A DNA stretch of 64,000 nt from Metaclostridioides mangenotii (GCF_018917235.1 NZ_JAHLOF010000001.1:310001-374000), one strand, 5' to 3'. Counted from the stretch's first letter, positions 36,770 through 45,057 are shown. Program-made: numbers and translations. The notes: a model not told the origin generated them from the letters alone.

Positions 36770-39042
36770 TAAAAAGCACCTCCGTACGCAATTCTATTCT
36801 CATTTAGCTTTTGAACTAATTTAGATGTTATTTTATCTATATCTGCATCTTCACGTATTACTATTGTATCCGCTAGTTTTCCTATATTCATATTAGCTCC
36901 ATTTTTACCTCTGTACTTATTAGCCTCTTGTTTAGTAAGTACCATCTCACCTTCGTGAAGACGAGTTACGTAATCGTTATATGGAACATAGTTTAAACCG
37001 AATGCATGGTTTTTTTTAGGGTTAAATACCCCACCGATAAAATCTCCAACTTTTGTAAAAATAGTTTTTACTGTACCTACTATAGGATTTTTAGAGAGCT
37101 TCTCTTTTAATTCACTCCATTTATTGCTAAATGATACCAGCTTTCCAGCAGCCATACCTATTAAATCCACTATCAATCCTAGTATAGGAAAAATTATAGC
37201 CCATGCAGTCTGCAGTATTGGACCTATTAGTGACCAGACTGCTGACCATATAACACCTAACGCGGATATTATATTGTTTATCGATTGACTGTGTTCTGCA
37301 ATAAAAGAAAGGATGCTTTGTATAATAGGTGCAACTGCCTCTATCACTGGACCCATCATTTCAAAAGCTGTTGTAATTACTGTTCCAAGTATGCTCATTA
37401 AACCTGACGCTACTCCAGACTTATTATTAACGTCATCTAAAAACCATGTAATTAGGTCAAACACAGGTTGAAAAACTTCAAGTATTGCTTCAAAGTCAAT
37501 ATTTTCAGTTAACATAGTCATCATATTTGATACTGCTTCTGGGATACTTCCTATGATTGTTGCAAGTTGATTTATCATAGGATTACCTTCAATTAATTCT
37601 CCACCATTTATTACGGTAGCTATTTTACCGGAAAATTCAATAAATTTCGGACCAACACTACTCATTATAGACATAATACCATCCATAGCATTTACTATTA
37701 CACCTTTAAATGGCTCAACCGCTGCAATCATTCCTGATAGCATATTATGTTTTAATGTAGCAAACTTTCCTTGAATAGTCTCTGAATAATCTTTGAGAAG
37801 TCCACCTTGTTTTTCTTCTATTCCTTTCATCGCTTCTTCAAAGCTAGAATAGTCTTCACCTAAAATATTATTTAAACTACTTAGATCTCCAGATTTAGCA
37901 CTTGTAAATGCCTCTGCTATCTCAACTGAAGTTCTTTGACTTCCTCCAAATGCTTGCACTGTAGCCATATTTTCAGTTAATTGTTTTGCTTTACCAGTAT
38001 CTCCTTTGGACAACATCAAACTTCTTGTGCTAAGTAGACCCATATCATCTCGACTTAACTGTGTTAAAGATCCTAATTTCTGCATATCACTATCATATAA
38101 AGTTGCTTTTTTCTTTGATTTAGCTTTTTCTACTCCGCTATTTTCAATAATTCTTCCCATAGTTACGTTTCTTACTTGATTTTGACCTAGACCTTGTACA
38201 CCGGCTTTTAAACCAATTGTTATACCTTGAGAAAGCTTTGAAAGTTTCCCAGATAACCCTCCTAATACCTTTGTTGCAAGATCCTTTGCTTTTATTGTTA
38301 TATTCCAAACTTTTTTGGTTGCTCCCTTAAGTTTATTAAATGCTCTATTTGCTACTGGGGATATTACATCTTTCGCTGTTAAAATAGCTTGCCATGCTCG
38401 CCCTATAAAAGTTCCACTAAGCCTAGTTTTTATTCTAGTTACACCTTGAGATACATTATCCTTAATATTTGCAATAGTCATGACAGACCTTATACTTCTC
38501 ATCCTATTCTTTATTCTTTCTACTGCATTTGAAACCCCATCTTTTAAACTAATTGCTATTTTTATGATCCTGTATTCCTTCAACCTATTTAATAGTTGTC
38601 TTAATCTTTCGACTCGCTCTTGACCAATGATATTATTTATTATTAGTCGTACTCTTTGTGTTGCATTCTGTTTAAAGCTAACTAAGCTACTTCTTATACG
38701 TTCTATCCCTCTACTTGCTGTATCTTTAATACTAATTGCCATTTGAATAGGTTTTCTTATATTCTCTATTAGTTCTGAAAATCGGTCTCTGAGGGTTTTA
38801 ACATTATCGGAATTATTATTAATATCAGAATTACTACTTCTACTTGAATTTGAAATTCGTGAGAAAGTAGACTCAGCTGCAGAGTTTAAATTATAGAGAC
38901 TATTTGTTACAGCATCAATCGAAGATGCCATAGTTTCTAAAGATTGGCTAAATCTCTCTGTAATTTGAATTATACTTTGCATTTTTGAGGTGTAATTGTC
39001 TATAAGTTCTAACCTAGTATTTATAATTTCTTCATCAATCAT
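36769..39042 (-). CDS. Tail tape measure protein
   Basis: A 757-residue protein that sets tail length. It has helical coiled coils at the N terminus (about 1-110) followed by repeated segments of the type ISLKDGVSNAVERIKNRM, ANIKDNVSQGVTRIKTRL, ILTAKDVISPVANRAFNKLK, and ITIKAKDLATKVLGGLS (about 95-280), then hydrophobic helices (about 440-640) and a C-terminal processing-like region (MNIGKLADTIVIREDADIDK). At about 1.5 angstrom per residue this suggests a tail near 110 nm, within the R-type tailocin range (inference). The ATG follows AGGAGGTGA. Confidence 0.92.
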   Translation of the reverse strand: MIDEEIINTRLELIDNYTSKMQSIIQITERFSQSLETMASSIDAVTNSLYNLNSAAESTFSRISNSSRSSNSDINNNSDNVKTLRDRFSELIENIRKPIQMAISIKDTASRGIERIRSSLVSFKQNATQRVRLIINNIIGQERVERLRQLLNRLKEYRIIKIAISLKDGVSNAVERIKNRMRSIRSVMTIANIKDNVSQGVTRIKTRLSGTFIGRAWQAILTAKDVISPVANRAFNKLKGATKKVWNITIKAKDLATKVLGGLSGKLSKLSQGITIGLKAGVQGLGQNQVRNVTMGRIIENSGVEKAKSKKKATLYDSDMQKLGSLTQLSRDDMGLLSTRSLMLSKGDTGKAKQLTENMATVQAFGGSQRTSVEIAEAFTSAKSGDLSSLNNILGEDYSSFEEAMKGIEEKQGGLLKDYSETIQGKFATLKHNMLSGMIAAVEPFKGVIVNAMDGIMSIMSSVGPKFIEFSGKIATVINGGELIEGNPMINQLATIIGSIPEAVSNMMTMLTENIDFEAILEVFQPVFDLITWFLDDVNNKSGVASGLMSILGTVITTAFEMMGPVIEAVAPIIQSILSFIAEHSQSINNIISALGVIWSAVWSLIGPILQTAWAIIFPILGLIVDLIGMAAGKLVSFSNKWSELKEKLSKNPIVGTVKTIFTKVGDFIGGVFNPKKNHAFGLNYVPYNDYVTRLHEGEMVLTKQEANKYRGKNGANMNIGKLADTIVIREDADIDKITSKLVQKLNENRIAYGGAF

Positions 39043-39044
39043 AT

Positions 39045-39676
39045 CTATTCACCTCCTATAAATGGACAAAAGCCGTAGCCGTTTTTCATCTTTTCTATTT
39101 CTTCTTCTAATTCCATAGTAAAAAATGCCTCTATTAGCTTAAATTCACCCTTGTCCATCCTATAGAAAAAGGACGGCATAATACCCTTTTTCTTCCAATA
39201 ATAGTACATTATTGAGGTTTTATTATCCGTCCTTACTAGTTTTTTACTTCTTCTACTACAGTTCCCTTACCATAGCCCATTGTATCCTGGATTACTTTGT
39301 ACAGATTACTCTGTTCCCCTGGTAAGAGTATTTTTCTTATTAATTCTTTTGGAGTTGGTGCTCCAAACTTGTCCATAAGCTCTTTGTTTTTAAATAGAGG
39401 CTTACCTTGTAAATCACACACTCCCTCGATAAGTGTAAGTACTTGCATTTCAGATATATCAATATCTGTCCTCATACCCTCATCAAAACTTATACACATA
39501 TCTGATATCTCTGCATCTTTGGCTGGAGTTAGTGCAACACATTTAACTTTAAATTCTGACCCAAATATACCTGATAATCTTTTGATTTCTACTATTTTAC
39601 TTGGTCTTTCTAACTCAATTAAATCCACGTTTAAAAGTAAATCTACTATATTTTGATTTTTTGATAATGTACTCAT
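39045..39676 (-). CDS. Tail assembly chaperone, -1 frameshift fusion product (GT-type)
   Basis: Reading XkdN-like ORF in frame 0 to AAAAAAC (39245-39239), then slipping back one base, leads to a 64-codon extension ending in TAG at 39045, giving a protein of about 210 residues. The extension (MYYYWKKKGIMPSFFYRMDK, then an acidic helix) has no ribosome binding site of its own before its Met, so frameshifting is the likely route. Long-tailed phages conserve this arrangement: G and the frameshifted GT bind the tape measure and recruit tube subunits during assembly. The fusion ends 3 bp before the tape measure gene, as expected. Confidence 0.82.
39169..39245 (-). promoter_or_regulatory. -1 programmed frameshift signal: slippery heptamer plus downstream stem-loop
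   Basis: The heptamer A-AAA-AAC in the right frame (GTA AAA AAC TAG) sits at 39245-39239. Four to five bases downstream the RNA can form a stem: AAGGACGG-ATAATA (39234-39221) pairing with TATTAT-CCGTCCTT (39183-39169), 14 bp with one bulge, with a further AATAAT/ATTATT hairpin inside. Position and stability match known stimulators of -1 frameshifting. Confidence 0.82.
39236..39676 (-). CDS. xkdN: Tail assembly chaperone XkdN-like (G-type, frame-0 product)
   Basis: A 146-residue protein of the XkdN/TAC family: MSTLSKNQNIVDLLLNVDLI, RLSGIFGSEFKVKCVALTP, and the C-terminal helix KELIRKILLPGEQSNLYKVI. It corresponds to gpG of lambda: made in excess and binding the tape measure. It terminates at TAG just after the slippery run. 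The ATG is 20 bp after the tube gene. Confidence 0.88.
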   Translation of the reverse strand: MSTLSKNQNIVDLLLNVDLIELERPSKIVEIKRLSGIFGSEFKVKCVALTPAKDAEISDMCISFDEGMRTDIDISEMQVLTLIEGVCDLQGKPLFKNKELMDKFGAPTPKELIRKILLPGEQSNLYKVIQDTMGYGKGTVVEEVKN

Positions 39677-39695
39677 TTATTTTCTCCTTCTATGC

Positions 39696-40133
39696 CTATA
39701 CTAAATCTATAAAATCGTAATCAGTAAATGTAAACGGAGCTTCTACTTCTCCCTTTACCCCTACTTCCCAATCTGCTAGTGTCAAGTCGTCAAAACTTAT
39801 ATTTTTAACTGCAATTCTCTCTGAACCAAATGCGTCTGGATCATTTAGTTTACTTATTGCAGTAAATCTAGGATCTTCCCCAGCTTTAAGTTTTTCACCT
39901 ATTAATTTAGCCATCCTTGAACTAACTTTGTACAGTGTAATAGATCCTTTTCCTTTGTACCCCATATACTTTGTATCGGTACCCATTTGACCTGCTATTA
40001 CGATATCTTCTTTTGTTAACTCTAGTTTTGCTTGAAATTTCTTAACCTCTGCAACTTTATCTCCATCTAACCAAAGTTCACCACTTGTACCACTCATAAC
40101 ATTTCTAGCTTCTAATCTTCCTATTGAACTCAT
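39696..40133 (-). CDS. xkdM: Tail tube protein (XkdM, DUF2001 family)
   Basis: A 145-residue inner-tube protein. Signs are ARNVMSGTSGELWLDGDKVA near the start, KFQAKLELTKEDIVIAGQM, GTDTKYMGYKGKGSITLYKV and the C-terminal FTFTDYDFIDLV, all typical of XkdM. It polymerises into the tube inside the sheath. It follows the sheath gene by 13 bp. Confidence 0.95.
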   Translation of the reverse strand: MSSIGRLEARNVMSGTSGELWLDGDKVAEVKKFQAKLELTKEDIVIAGQMGTDTKYMGYKGKGSITLYKVSSRMAKLIGEKLKAGEDPRFTAISKLNDPDAFGSERIAVKNISFDDLTLADWEVGVKGEVEAPFTFTDYDFIDLV

Positions 40134-40146
40134 TAATACGCACCCC

Positions 40147-41226
40147 CTATATTTCTATCGCTAATTCTACGTCTTCCATTGCATCAAGAGCTTTTATCTT
40201 AGCTTTTAGGAATACGTTAGAACCAGTATTTGCTTCTTTAATTTCTTGATCTGACATATTAGATATATTTATATCCTTAGATTTTAGATAGGCTTTTTGT
40301 GCTTCCATATCTATATCTACTATTGAAGAAGGCATTAAAAGTTGCTCTTTTTCTAATTCTTCTAAGTACTCTTTTATAGCTACAACTAATAAACACTTAT
40401 TGTCGTAGTTGTTTGTTACTCTCCCTATATATTCGTCTATTATAACTTTCTTTATATCGTTATGTATTATGTCTAATGTATCAACTATCTTAATCTTTTG
40501 AAAAATTTCACCTTTATTAGGAGTAGTACTCTTTAAAGAGTTTACTCCTCTTGCTATTCTTATAGCTCCAGCTTCTTTTATAAGTATTAATTCACCAGAG
40601 TCTATTTTCATCTCTGCTTCTTGTCTAGTCATTTTAGGCATATCTACCACTTCATCAAGTTTTGTATAAGTTATAGATTGAGATAGAGGCGTACCTGCTA
40701 TTAGACCTGCAACTCTAGCTGTAAATGCACCTGTATCAAAACTTTCGCCTTCCAATTTTATGCTGTCTGTCGTAAAGTTAACTACACCTTCATAATCAGC
40801 ATTCATATTTGCTAAAACAGCCTTTACCTTAACTCTATCTTCTTCTCTAAGTTTGTTTATCCATGCTTTTATAATATCTTTTTCTTCTACTGTTGCAGCA
40901 GGCATACAAATGTAATTAAACTCTTTAGTTTCTAAGTAGTCTAATGCCGATTGTATGTCACTGTTTTCGTTTACTGTCTCACCAGCTTCATTTAACACGT
41001 ATATCATAACTTTATTTGGTGCATTAATGTTACCTATAAGTGCTAAGTTTACAAGTTTTTTGTTGGCTTCTGATAAGTCTTGAGGTAAATCAGTAGCTTC
41101 ATTTATTTCTGTAAAACCTAAGGCAGCTTTATCTCTTAGTACTAATGAAACAATTCCCCTCGCTGAACGTTCTTTAGCTGTTAAAGCCAATTCTTTAAAA
41201 GATATATTAATATTTGGTAATCCCAT
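40147..41226 (-). CDS. xkdK: Contractile tail sheath protein (XkdK)
   Basis: A 359-residue sheath protein with the XkdK/gp18-like C-terminal domain (ITYTKLDEVVDMPKMTRQEA, GELILIKEAGAIRIARGVNS, DIIHNDIKKVIIDEYIGRVT, and a final ALDAMEDVELAIEI beta hairpin). A sheath gene proves a contractile rather than flexible tail. At 359 residues it is the size of reduced R-type sheaths. It comes just after the tail terminator gene. Confidence 0.95.
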   Translation of the reverse strand: MGLPNINISFKELALTAKERSARGIVSLVLRDKAALGFTEINEATDLPQDLSEANKKLVNLALIGNINAPNKVMIYVLNEAGETVNENSDIQSALDYLETKEFNYICMPAATVEEKDIIKAWINKLREEDRVKVKAVLANMNADYEGVVNFTTDSIKLEGESFDTGAFTARVAGLIAGTPLSQSITYTKLDEVVDMPKMTRQEAEMKIDSGELILIKEAGAIRIARGVNSLKSTTPNKGEIFQKIKIVDTLDIIHNDIKKVIIDEYIGRVTNNYDNKCLLVVAIKEYLEELEKEQLLMPSSIVDIDMEAQKAYLKSKDINISNMSDQEIKEANTGSNVFLKAKIKALDAMEDVELAIEI

Positions 41227-41235
41227 TATTATATG

Positions 41236-41694
41236 TCACTCTCCCAACTTTAAATTTATGCTTTGCATAATCTCGTTATTTTCCTCATTTTGTTGTACAT
41301 CGTCGTAGAAGCTTATAAAAGTTGAATAGTAAAGTGTATATCCACCCTTTTCGTCATCTTGCTTCTTTATCTCTGCCTCGGATTTAGTAAACTCTAGTGT
41401 CCTACTATCGATTTTTATATTTCGACATAATAGTTTTTCAAGTTTATCAAGTATTTCATACATATATATTTTTTCTATATTATATTTTTGAAAATACTTT
41501 ATTGATATAGATATACTTTTTGCATTTGTCCTAAAAGTTGAAGCAGTAGTACTCGATGTAGAAATCTGTACTGAAAAATGATCTTCAGCCAAACCTTGAT
41601 CTTGTTCATTGTCTCCATTGATACATACCTTATCTATAAAGTTTTCTGATATAATATCCAAATACTTTTTTAAAATCATCTGGTTTGTAAGCAA
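41236..41694 (-). CDS. Tail terminator-like protein (DUF6838 type)
   Basis: About 152 residues beginning LTNQMILKKYLDIISENFID, with a beta-rich middle (FSVQISTSSTTASTFRTNAK) and GGYTLYYSTFISFYDD near the end. The location directly before the sheath gene, and the fold-like order helix, sheets, helix, match phage tail terminator proteins (DUF6838). It would cap the tube and sheath at the end distal to the baseplate; in a headless particle it forms the free end. The start is TTG 41694, after AGAGGTGATCAA; the longer frame starts within the upstream gene. Confidence 0.75.
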   Translation of the reverse strand: MLTNQMILKKYLDIISENFIDKVCINGDNEQDQGLAEDHFSVQISTSSTTASTFRTNAKSISISIKYFQKYNIEKIYMYEILDKLEKLLCRNIKIDSRTLEFTKSEAEIKKQDDEKGGYTLYYSTFISFYDDVQQNEENNEIMQSINLKLGE

Positions 41695-41698
41695 TTGA

Positions 41699-41941
41699 TC
41701 ACCTCTTAATTCTAAAAGGACATATTTTATCATCAGTATTTTTATATGAAACTATGTCCTCATAGAATATTATAAATTTATATTTATCTAGTTCTCTTTC
41801 AATTGTATCTATTTTGTTTTTTAAAACACAATTTTCAGTTTCCACTCTAAAACGCTTGTTAGCTTCTCTCTGTAATCTCTTTTTTATTATTTCGTCTAAC
41901 TCTTCTTGAGTAAAAACTTTTTTCTTATTCAGTTTTTTCAT
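41699..41941 (-). CDS. Small charged coiled-coil protein with scaffold-like motif
   Basis: An 80-residue basic protein, MKKLNKKKVFTQEELDEIIK then a long helix. The FTQEELDEIIKKRLQRE pattern resembles the first part of phage capsid scaffold-type proteins (GP20/DUF4355). A scaffold would be unnecessary in a headless tail cluster, so this could be a leftover of a head module or a new assembly factor. ATG follows GGAGGTATAC. It is the first gene of the late set after a 198-bp spacer with a promoter. Confidence 0.55.
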   Translation of the reverse strand: MKKLNKKKVFTQEELDEIIKKRLQREANKRFRVETENCVLKNKIDTIERELDKYKFIIFYEDIVSYKNTDDKICPFRIKR

Positions 41942-41985
41942 GTATACCTCCAAGTTTTAAGTCTTTGTAGACTTTTTCCATGAAC

Positions 41986-42120
41986 ATTTTAATGCCATAA
42001 CAAGTATTGGGCAAAAGTGTTACTTGTGTAAGATATCTTTATTAAAATTTATATAAATTTCTATAATAACAGTATATCAAGTGAAAATTGTAAAATTTCT
42101 CCTATATGTAGCAAAAGTGT
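41986..42120 (-). promoter_or_regulatory. Putative late promoter with two ACACTTTTGC boxes
   Basis: Between the regulator and structural genes, ACACTTTTGC occurs twice on the minus strand (42120-42111 and 42020-42011), exactly 100 bp apart. The second copy runs into TTGCCC (42014-42009) then 17 bp and TAAAAT (41991-41986), a plausible promoter driving the structural genes. The boxes may bind the upstream regulator (inference). Confidence 0.6.
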
Positions 42121-42139
42121 ATCAAAACTGTTCTCATTA

Positions 42140-42595
42140 TTAACTTATTTCGTAATTAGGATAAATCATTTTAGTAAATTTACTTACTACCTTCTCCCTT
42201 ACTCTATAACACTGACTTCTGTCTATGTACATTTTCTGAGAAATAGATACAAAGCTAGGTTTTCTCTCTGGTATATAAAAGTAATTAAAAAACTCTTTCT
42301 CTTGTTCATCTAAAGTTTCAAAAGCATTAGTTATCTTCTTGCTCTCAATCTCTTTTTTTCTCTTTGTGTATTCTAGATATCCTATTTTTCTCTCTTTAAT
42401 TAAAACTTCGTTTTCAACACTAGAAGACTTAGTTGATGAACCACAAACTTTATCTGTATATATAACAGACTGACAACCTCTGTACTCATTTTTAACATCT
42501 TCAATTTCAAGCTCCAAAGCTTTTATCTCGTTGTAAATGTTTTTATAATTGAATAGCTTGCCCTCAACATTTTTAAATAATTCTTTTTTATCCAC
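42140..42595 (-). CDS. Sigma-like/ArpU-like tailocin operon regulator
   Basis: A 151-residue protein with an N-terminal coiled coil (about 1-70) and a C-terminal sigma-70 region 4-like helix-turn-helix (TLDEQEKEFFNYFYIPERKP, SFVSISQKMYIDRSQCYRVR). This resembles ArpU/RinA-type late gene regulators of phages. It starts at GTG 42595 after GGGGGAA and is the first gene under the LexA-box promoter. It probably activates the late promoter around 42000. Confidence 0.75.
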   Translation of the reverse strand: MDKKELFKNVEGKLFNYKNIYNEIKALELEIEDVKNEYRGCQSVIYTDKVCGSSTKSSSVENEVLIKERKIGYLEYTKRKKEIESKKITNAFETLDEQEKEFFNYFYIPERKPSFVSISQKMYIDRSQCYRVREKVVSKFTKMIYPNYEIS

Positions 42596-42622
42596 AAAAA
42601 TTCCCCCTATAATAATTCTTTT

Positions 42623-42677
42623 AGAACACTTGTTCGTTTTGTAACTATAGTTTACAATATGAGAAGAATTGCGTCAA
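42623..42677 (-). promoter_or_regulatory. SOS-regulated promoter with LexA box for the tailocin operon
   Basis: On the minus strand TTGACG (42677-42672), 17 bp and TAAACT (42654-42649) form a near-consensus promoter. Downstream, CGAACAAGTGTTCT (42636-42623) matches the Bacillus/clostridial LexA box CGAAC-N4-GTTC-like dyad. It lies over the first transcribed bases, so LexA would block transcription until DNA damage. Confidence 0.82.
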
Positions 42678-42973
42678 CCAAAAAATAGATATCTAATCGT
42701 ACATTTCGTAGAATTAAACCTTTTAAATAGGGTTTTACAATTTCATCCATTGTATGATAATCTTATATATAATCATTTTAATTAACAAAACGAGTGTATA
42801 TTATGGACTTTAAATCTATGGGGCTTGAATTGATTTATATAATTTTAGTAAATTTAAGAGAATCTTGTAGACTTATTTTTTAACGGTATTGCAAATATTT
42901 TGTTATAATAATATTAATTACATAAAATAAACTATTGTTATAATTAATATTATTACATAGAAAGGCCCTTATA
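42678..42973. other. Intergenic region upstream of tailocin promoter and membrane gene
   Basis: About 300 bp of AT-rich DNA with no ORF. It contains promoters for the divergent membrane protein gene; I see no clear repeat or RNA structure. Confidence 0.4.
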
Positions 42974-43393
42974 ATGAAAGAATCAAAATTCCTAGATAAT
43001 TATTTTAAAATATTGTCCCTAGCATTTTGGCCGATAATCTGGTACAAATGGATAGTAATTTCAAATGAAACTATTGAGATAACTTTAGTTACAATCTACT
43101 CCGTTCTTTGCATAATCTATGTTACTTATTTTATATACTTGAAATTTAGATCTAACTACGAAATAGATAAAATCGAAATCTACTACAACTTTAGTACAAT
43201 ACTAGCTTTCATCAGTACGTTATACAGCTTTTTAATATTCCCAAAAAACCTTACAATCTTATATTTAAAAATAGTTCTTATCATAGCTTATTTTTATTTT
43301 TCTGTAGTTAAGTCAATTAGATATAAGAGAGAAGAAGGTATTGTAGGTATAATGGGATCACTACTTTTAGCTGTTATTACTCTATTTTATTAA
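42974..43393 (+). CDS. Unrecognised four-helix membrane protein
   Basis: A 139-residue protein with four predicted membrane helices (about 10-28, 35-57, 70-88, 95-113) and a C-terminal hydrophobic stretch (GIMGSLLLAVITLFY). I do not recognise the family. The start ATG follows AGAAAGG. It is divergent from the tailocin operon and probably outside it. A link with immunity or lysis is possible but nothing in the sequence supports it. Confidence 0.6.
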   Translation: MKESKFLDNYFKILSLAFWPIIWYKWIVISNETIEITLVTIYSVLCIIYVTYFIYLKFRSNYEIDKIEIYYNFSTILAFISTLYSFLIFPKNLTILYLKIVLIIAYFYFSVVKSIRYKREEGIVGIMGSLLLAVITLFY

Positions 43394-43501
43394 TAAATCA
43401 AATCATTTGATGGATTTTTATGTTAGACAGAAGTAGACTTTTCTGATATTATTTTAGTTAGTGGTTTGACACAATACAAGATAATAAAGGAGTAAACAAT
43501 T

Positions 43502-44257
43502 ATGGAAAAAAAAGTACTTGCAACAGTTGGAGAAAAAGAAATTACTAATTTAGATATCGACAGTGCTCTTAGAACAATGGATCAGTACCAAGCTATGCAT
43601 TTCGGAACTGAAGAAGGAAAAAAACAATTGCTAGAAGACTTAATAAATCAAGAACTATTCTATTTAGAAGCGGTAGAAGATGAATTAGATAAAGAAGAAG
43701 CTTTCTTAGTTGAACTTGAAAAAGTTAAAGTTAATTTATTAAAGCAAATTGCAATAAGCAAAGTATTATCTGGAGTTAAACTAACTCAAGATGAAAAATT
43801 AGCTTTCTTCGAGGAAAATAAAAACAATTTCGCAAAACCTGAAACTGCATCAGCTAAACATATATTAGTTGATTCAGAAGACAAAGCTAATGAAATACTT
43901 TCTCAAATAAAATCAGGTGATGTATCTTTTGAAGATGCTGCTAAACAACACTCTACTTGTCCTTCAAACGAAGCTGGAGGAGATCTAGGATCTTTCTCAA
44001 GAGGACAAATGGTTCCAGAATTTGAAGAAGTTGTGTTCACTATGAATAAAGGTGAAGTAAGTGAACCTGTTAAGACACAATTTGGATACCACTTAATACA
44101 ATTAGATGATGTTCAACCTGGTGGAGAGTCTACTTTCGAAGAGGTTGAAGGAGAAATAGAAAAGAACTTAATGTATCAAAAACAAAATCAAGTTTACGGT
44201 GAAAAATTAGCTTCTTTAAAAGCTAAATATGGAAATCTTGTAAGCCATAAAGAGTAA
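43502..44257 (+). CDS. Parvulin-type peptidylprolyl isomerase (PpiC/SurA-like)
   Basis: A 251-residue foldase. The N-terminal 110 residues are helical (SurA-like NVGEKEITNLDIDSAL... QAMHFG); the parvulin domain lies at about 118-210 (SAKHILVDSEDKANEILSQI, HSTCPSNEAGGDLGSF, GQMVPEFEEVVFTMNKGEVS, FGYHLIQL). There is no signal peptide or lipobox, so it acts in the cytoplasm, unlike PrsA. The ATG follows AAGGAG. A strong terminator follows. Confidence 0.93.
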   Translation: MEKKVLATVGEKEITNLDIDSALRTMDQYQAMHFGTEEGKKQLLEDLINQELFYLEAVEDELDKEEAFLVELEKVKVNLLKQIAISKVLSGVKLTQDEKLAFFEENKNNFAKPETASAKHILVDSEDKANEILSQIKSGDVSFEDAAKQHSTCPSNEAGGDLGSFSRGQMVPEFEEVVFTMNKGEVSEPVKTQFGYHLIQLDDVQPGGESTFEEVEGEIEKNLMYQKQNQVYGEKLASLKAKYGNLVSHKE

Positions 44258-44273
44258 TTTTATACATAATTAA

Positions 44274-44310
44274 AAAACATCAAAATGCTTTTGCATTTTG
44301 ATGTTTTCTT
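44274..44310 (+). terminator. Terminator after the parvulin gene
   Basis: AAAACATCAAAATGC pairs with GCATTTTGATGTTTT around a TTTT loop, then CTTTA. 15-bp perfect stem. Confidence 0.9.
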
Positions 44311-44417
44311 TATATACGCTTGTTTCTTTATATTCTTTTTTAATTATACAATTATATTTGATTTTTTACACTACTTATCGATTTTTATCTAATTATCCAT
44401 ACATATAAAATTGTAAA

Positions 44418-44864
44418 CTATTGATCTATTACAATTTCTTCACTAAGAGACATTCTTTCAAAGCAATATCCAATTATATCTCTTCTTTTAATTATACCGA
44501 TAAAGATATTTTGATCATCAATTACTGGAACAAAATTTTGGTTGAGAGATTTTATTACTAAATCTTCTATTTTTGCATTTATTGATACTGGAGAATTATC
44601 TTTTTTTCTTTTAATATCTGTAACTGGCATTTTTTCGAATTCTTTAAGATTAAGAGTATCTCTATTTTTCAATGACCACAAGAAGTCGCCTTCTGTTATC
44701 GTCCCTACATACTCGCCATCTCTATTGATTATTGGAATTGATGAATATCTATGATACTCCATCTTTTCTATAGCTTGTTTTATAGTGTAGTCTTCGTATA
44801 TATATGCTACCTCGCTCTTCGGAGTGAGAAAAAACAATATATTCATTACACTATACACCCCCAA
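44418..44864 (-). CDS. CBS-domain protein
   Basis: A 148-residue protein made of two CBS domains: residues 15-60 (TIKQAIEKMEYHRYSSIPII) and 85-140 (NAKIEDLVIKSLNQNFVPVI, FIGIIKRRDIIGYCF). A CBS pair binds adenine nucleotides such as AMP or cyclic di-AMP. There is no linked enzyme or DNA-binding domain, so it is a stand-alone CBS protein. It begins with GTG/ATG region near 44864 with GGGGGTGTATAGTG upstream context; the exact start could be a few codons downstream (ATG at 44846). Confidence 0.88.
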   Translation of the reverse strand: MGVYSVMNILFFLTPKSEVAYIYEDYTIKQAIEKMEYHRYSSIPIINRDGEYVGTITEGDFLWSLKNRDTLNLKEFEKMPVTDIKRKKDNSPVSINAKIEDLVIKSLNQNFVPVIDDQNIFIGIIKRRDIIGYCFERMSLSEEIVIDQ

Positions 44865-44992
44865 ACTTTTTATAATACTTAAATTTATTATTAAAACCTA
44901 AGCTTGTTACCATTCAACTTAATTTTAACATATTTAAAGAAGAATTAATGCTATTATTAATATTTTAAATAAAAATTTTTTTCAAAAAATAG

Positions 44993-45014
44993 AAAAAACC
45001 GCTAAAAAGCGGTT
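44993..45014 (-). terminator. Terminator of the cold-shock gene
   Basis: AACCGCT and AGCGGTT form a short perfect stem with an AAA loop; on the minus strand a U run follows. It sits about 45 bp after the stop of csp. Confidence 0.85.
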
Positions 45015-45057
45015 AATCTCTCATATTACTAGAACTCTAATATATATGAACTTTTAA

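Noticed and set aside
29448..42677. Reading the cluster as an intact prophage
   Set aside because: No integrase, terminase, portal, capsid, lysis or replication gene is present, and no flanking att-like repeat was seen.
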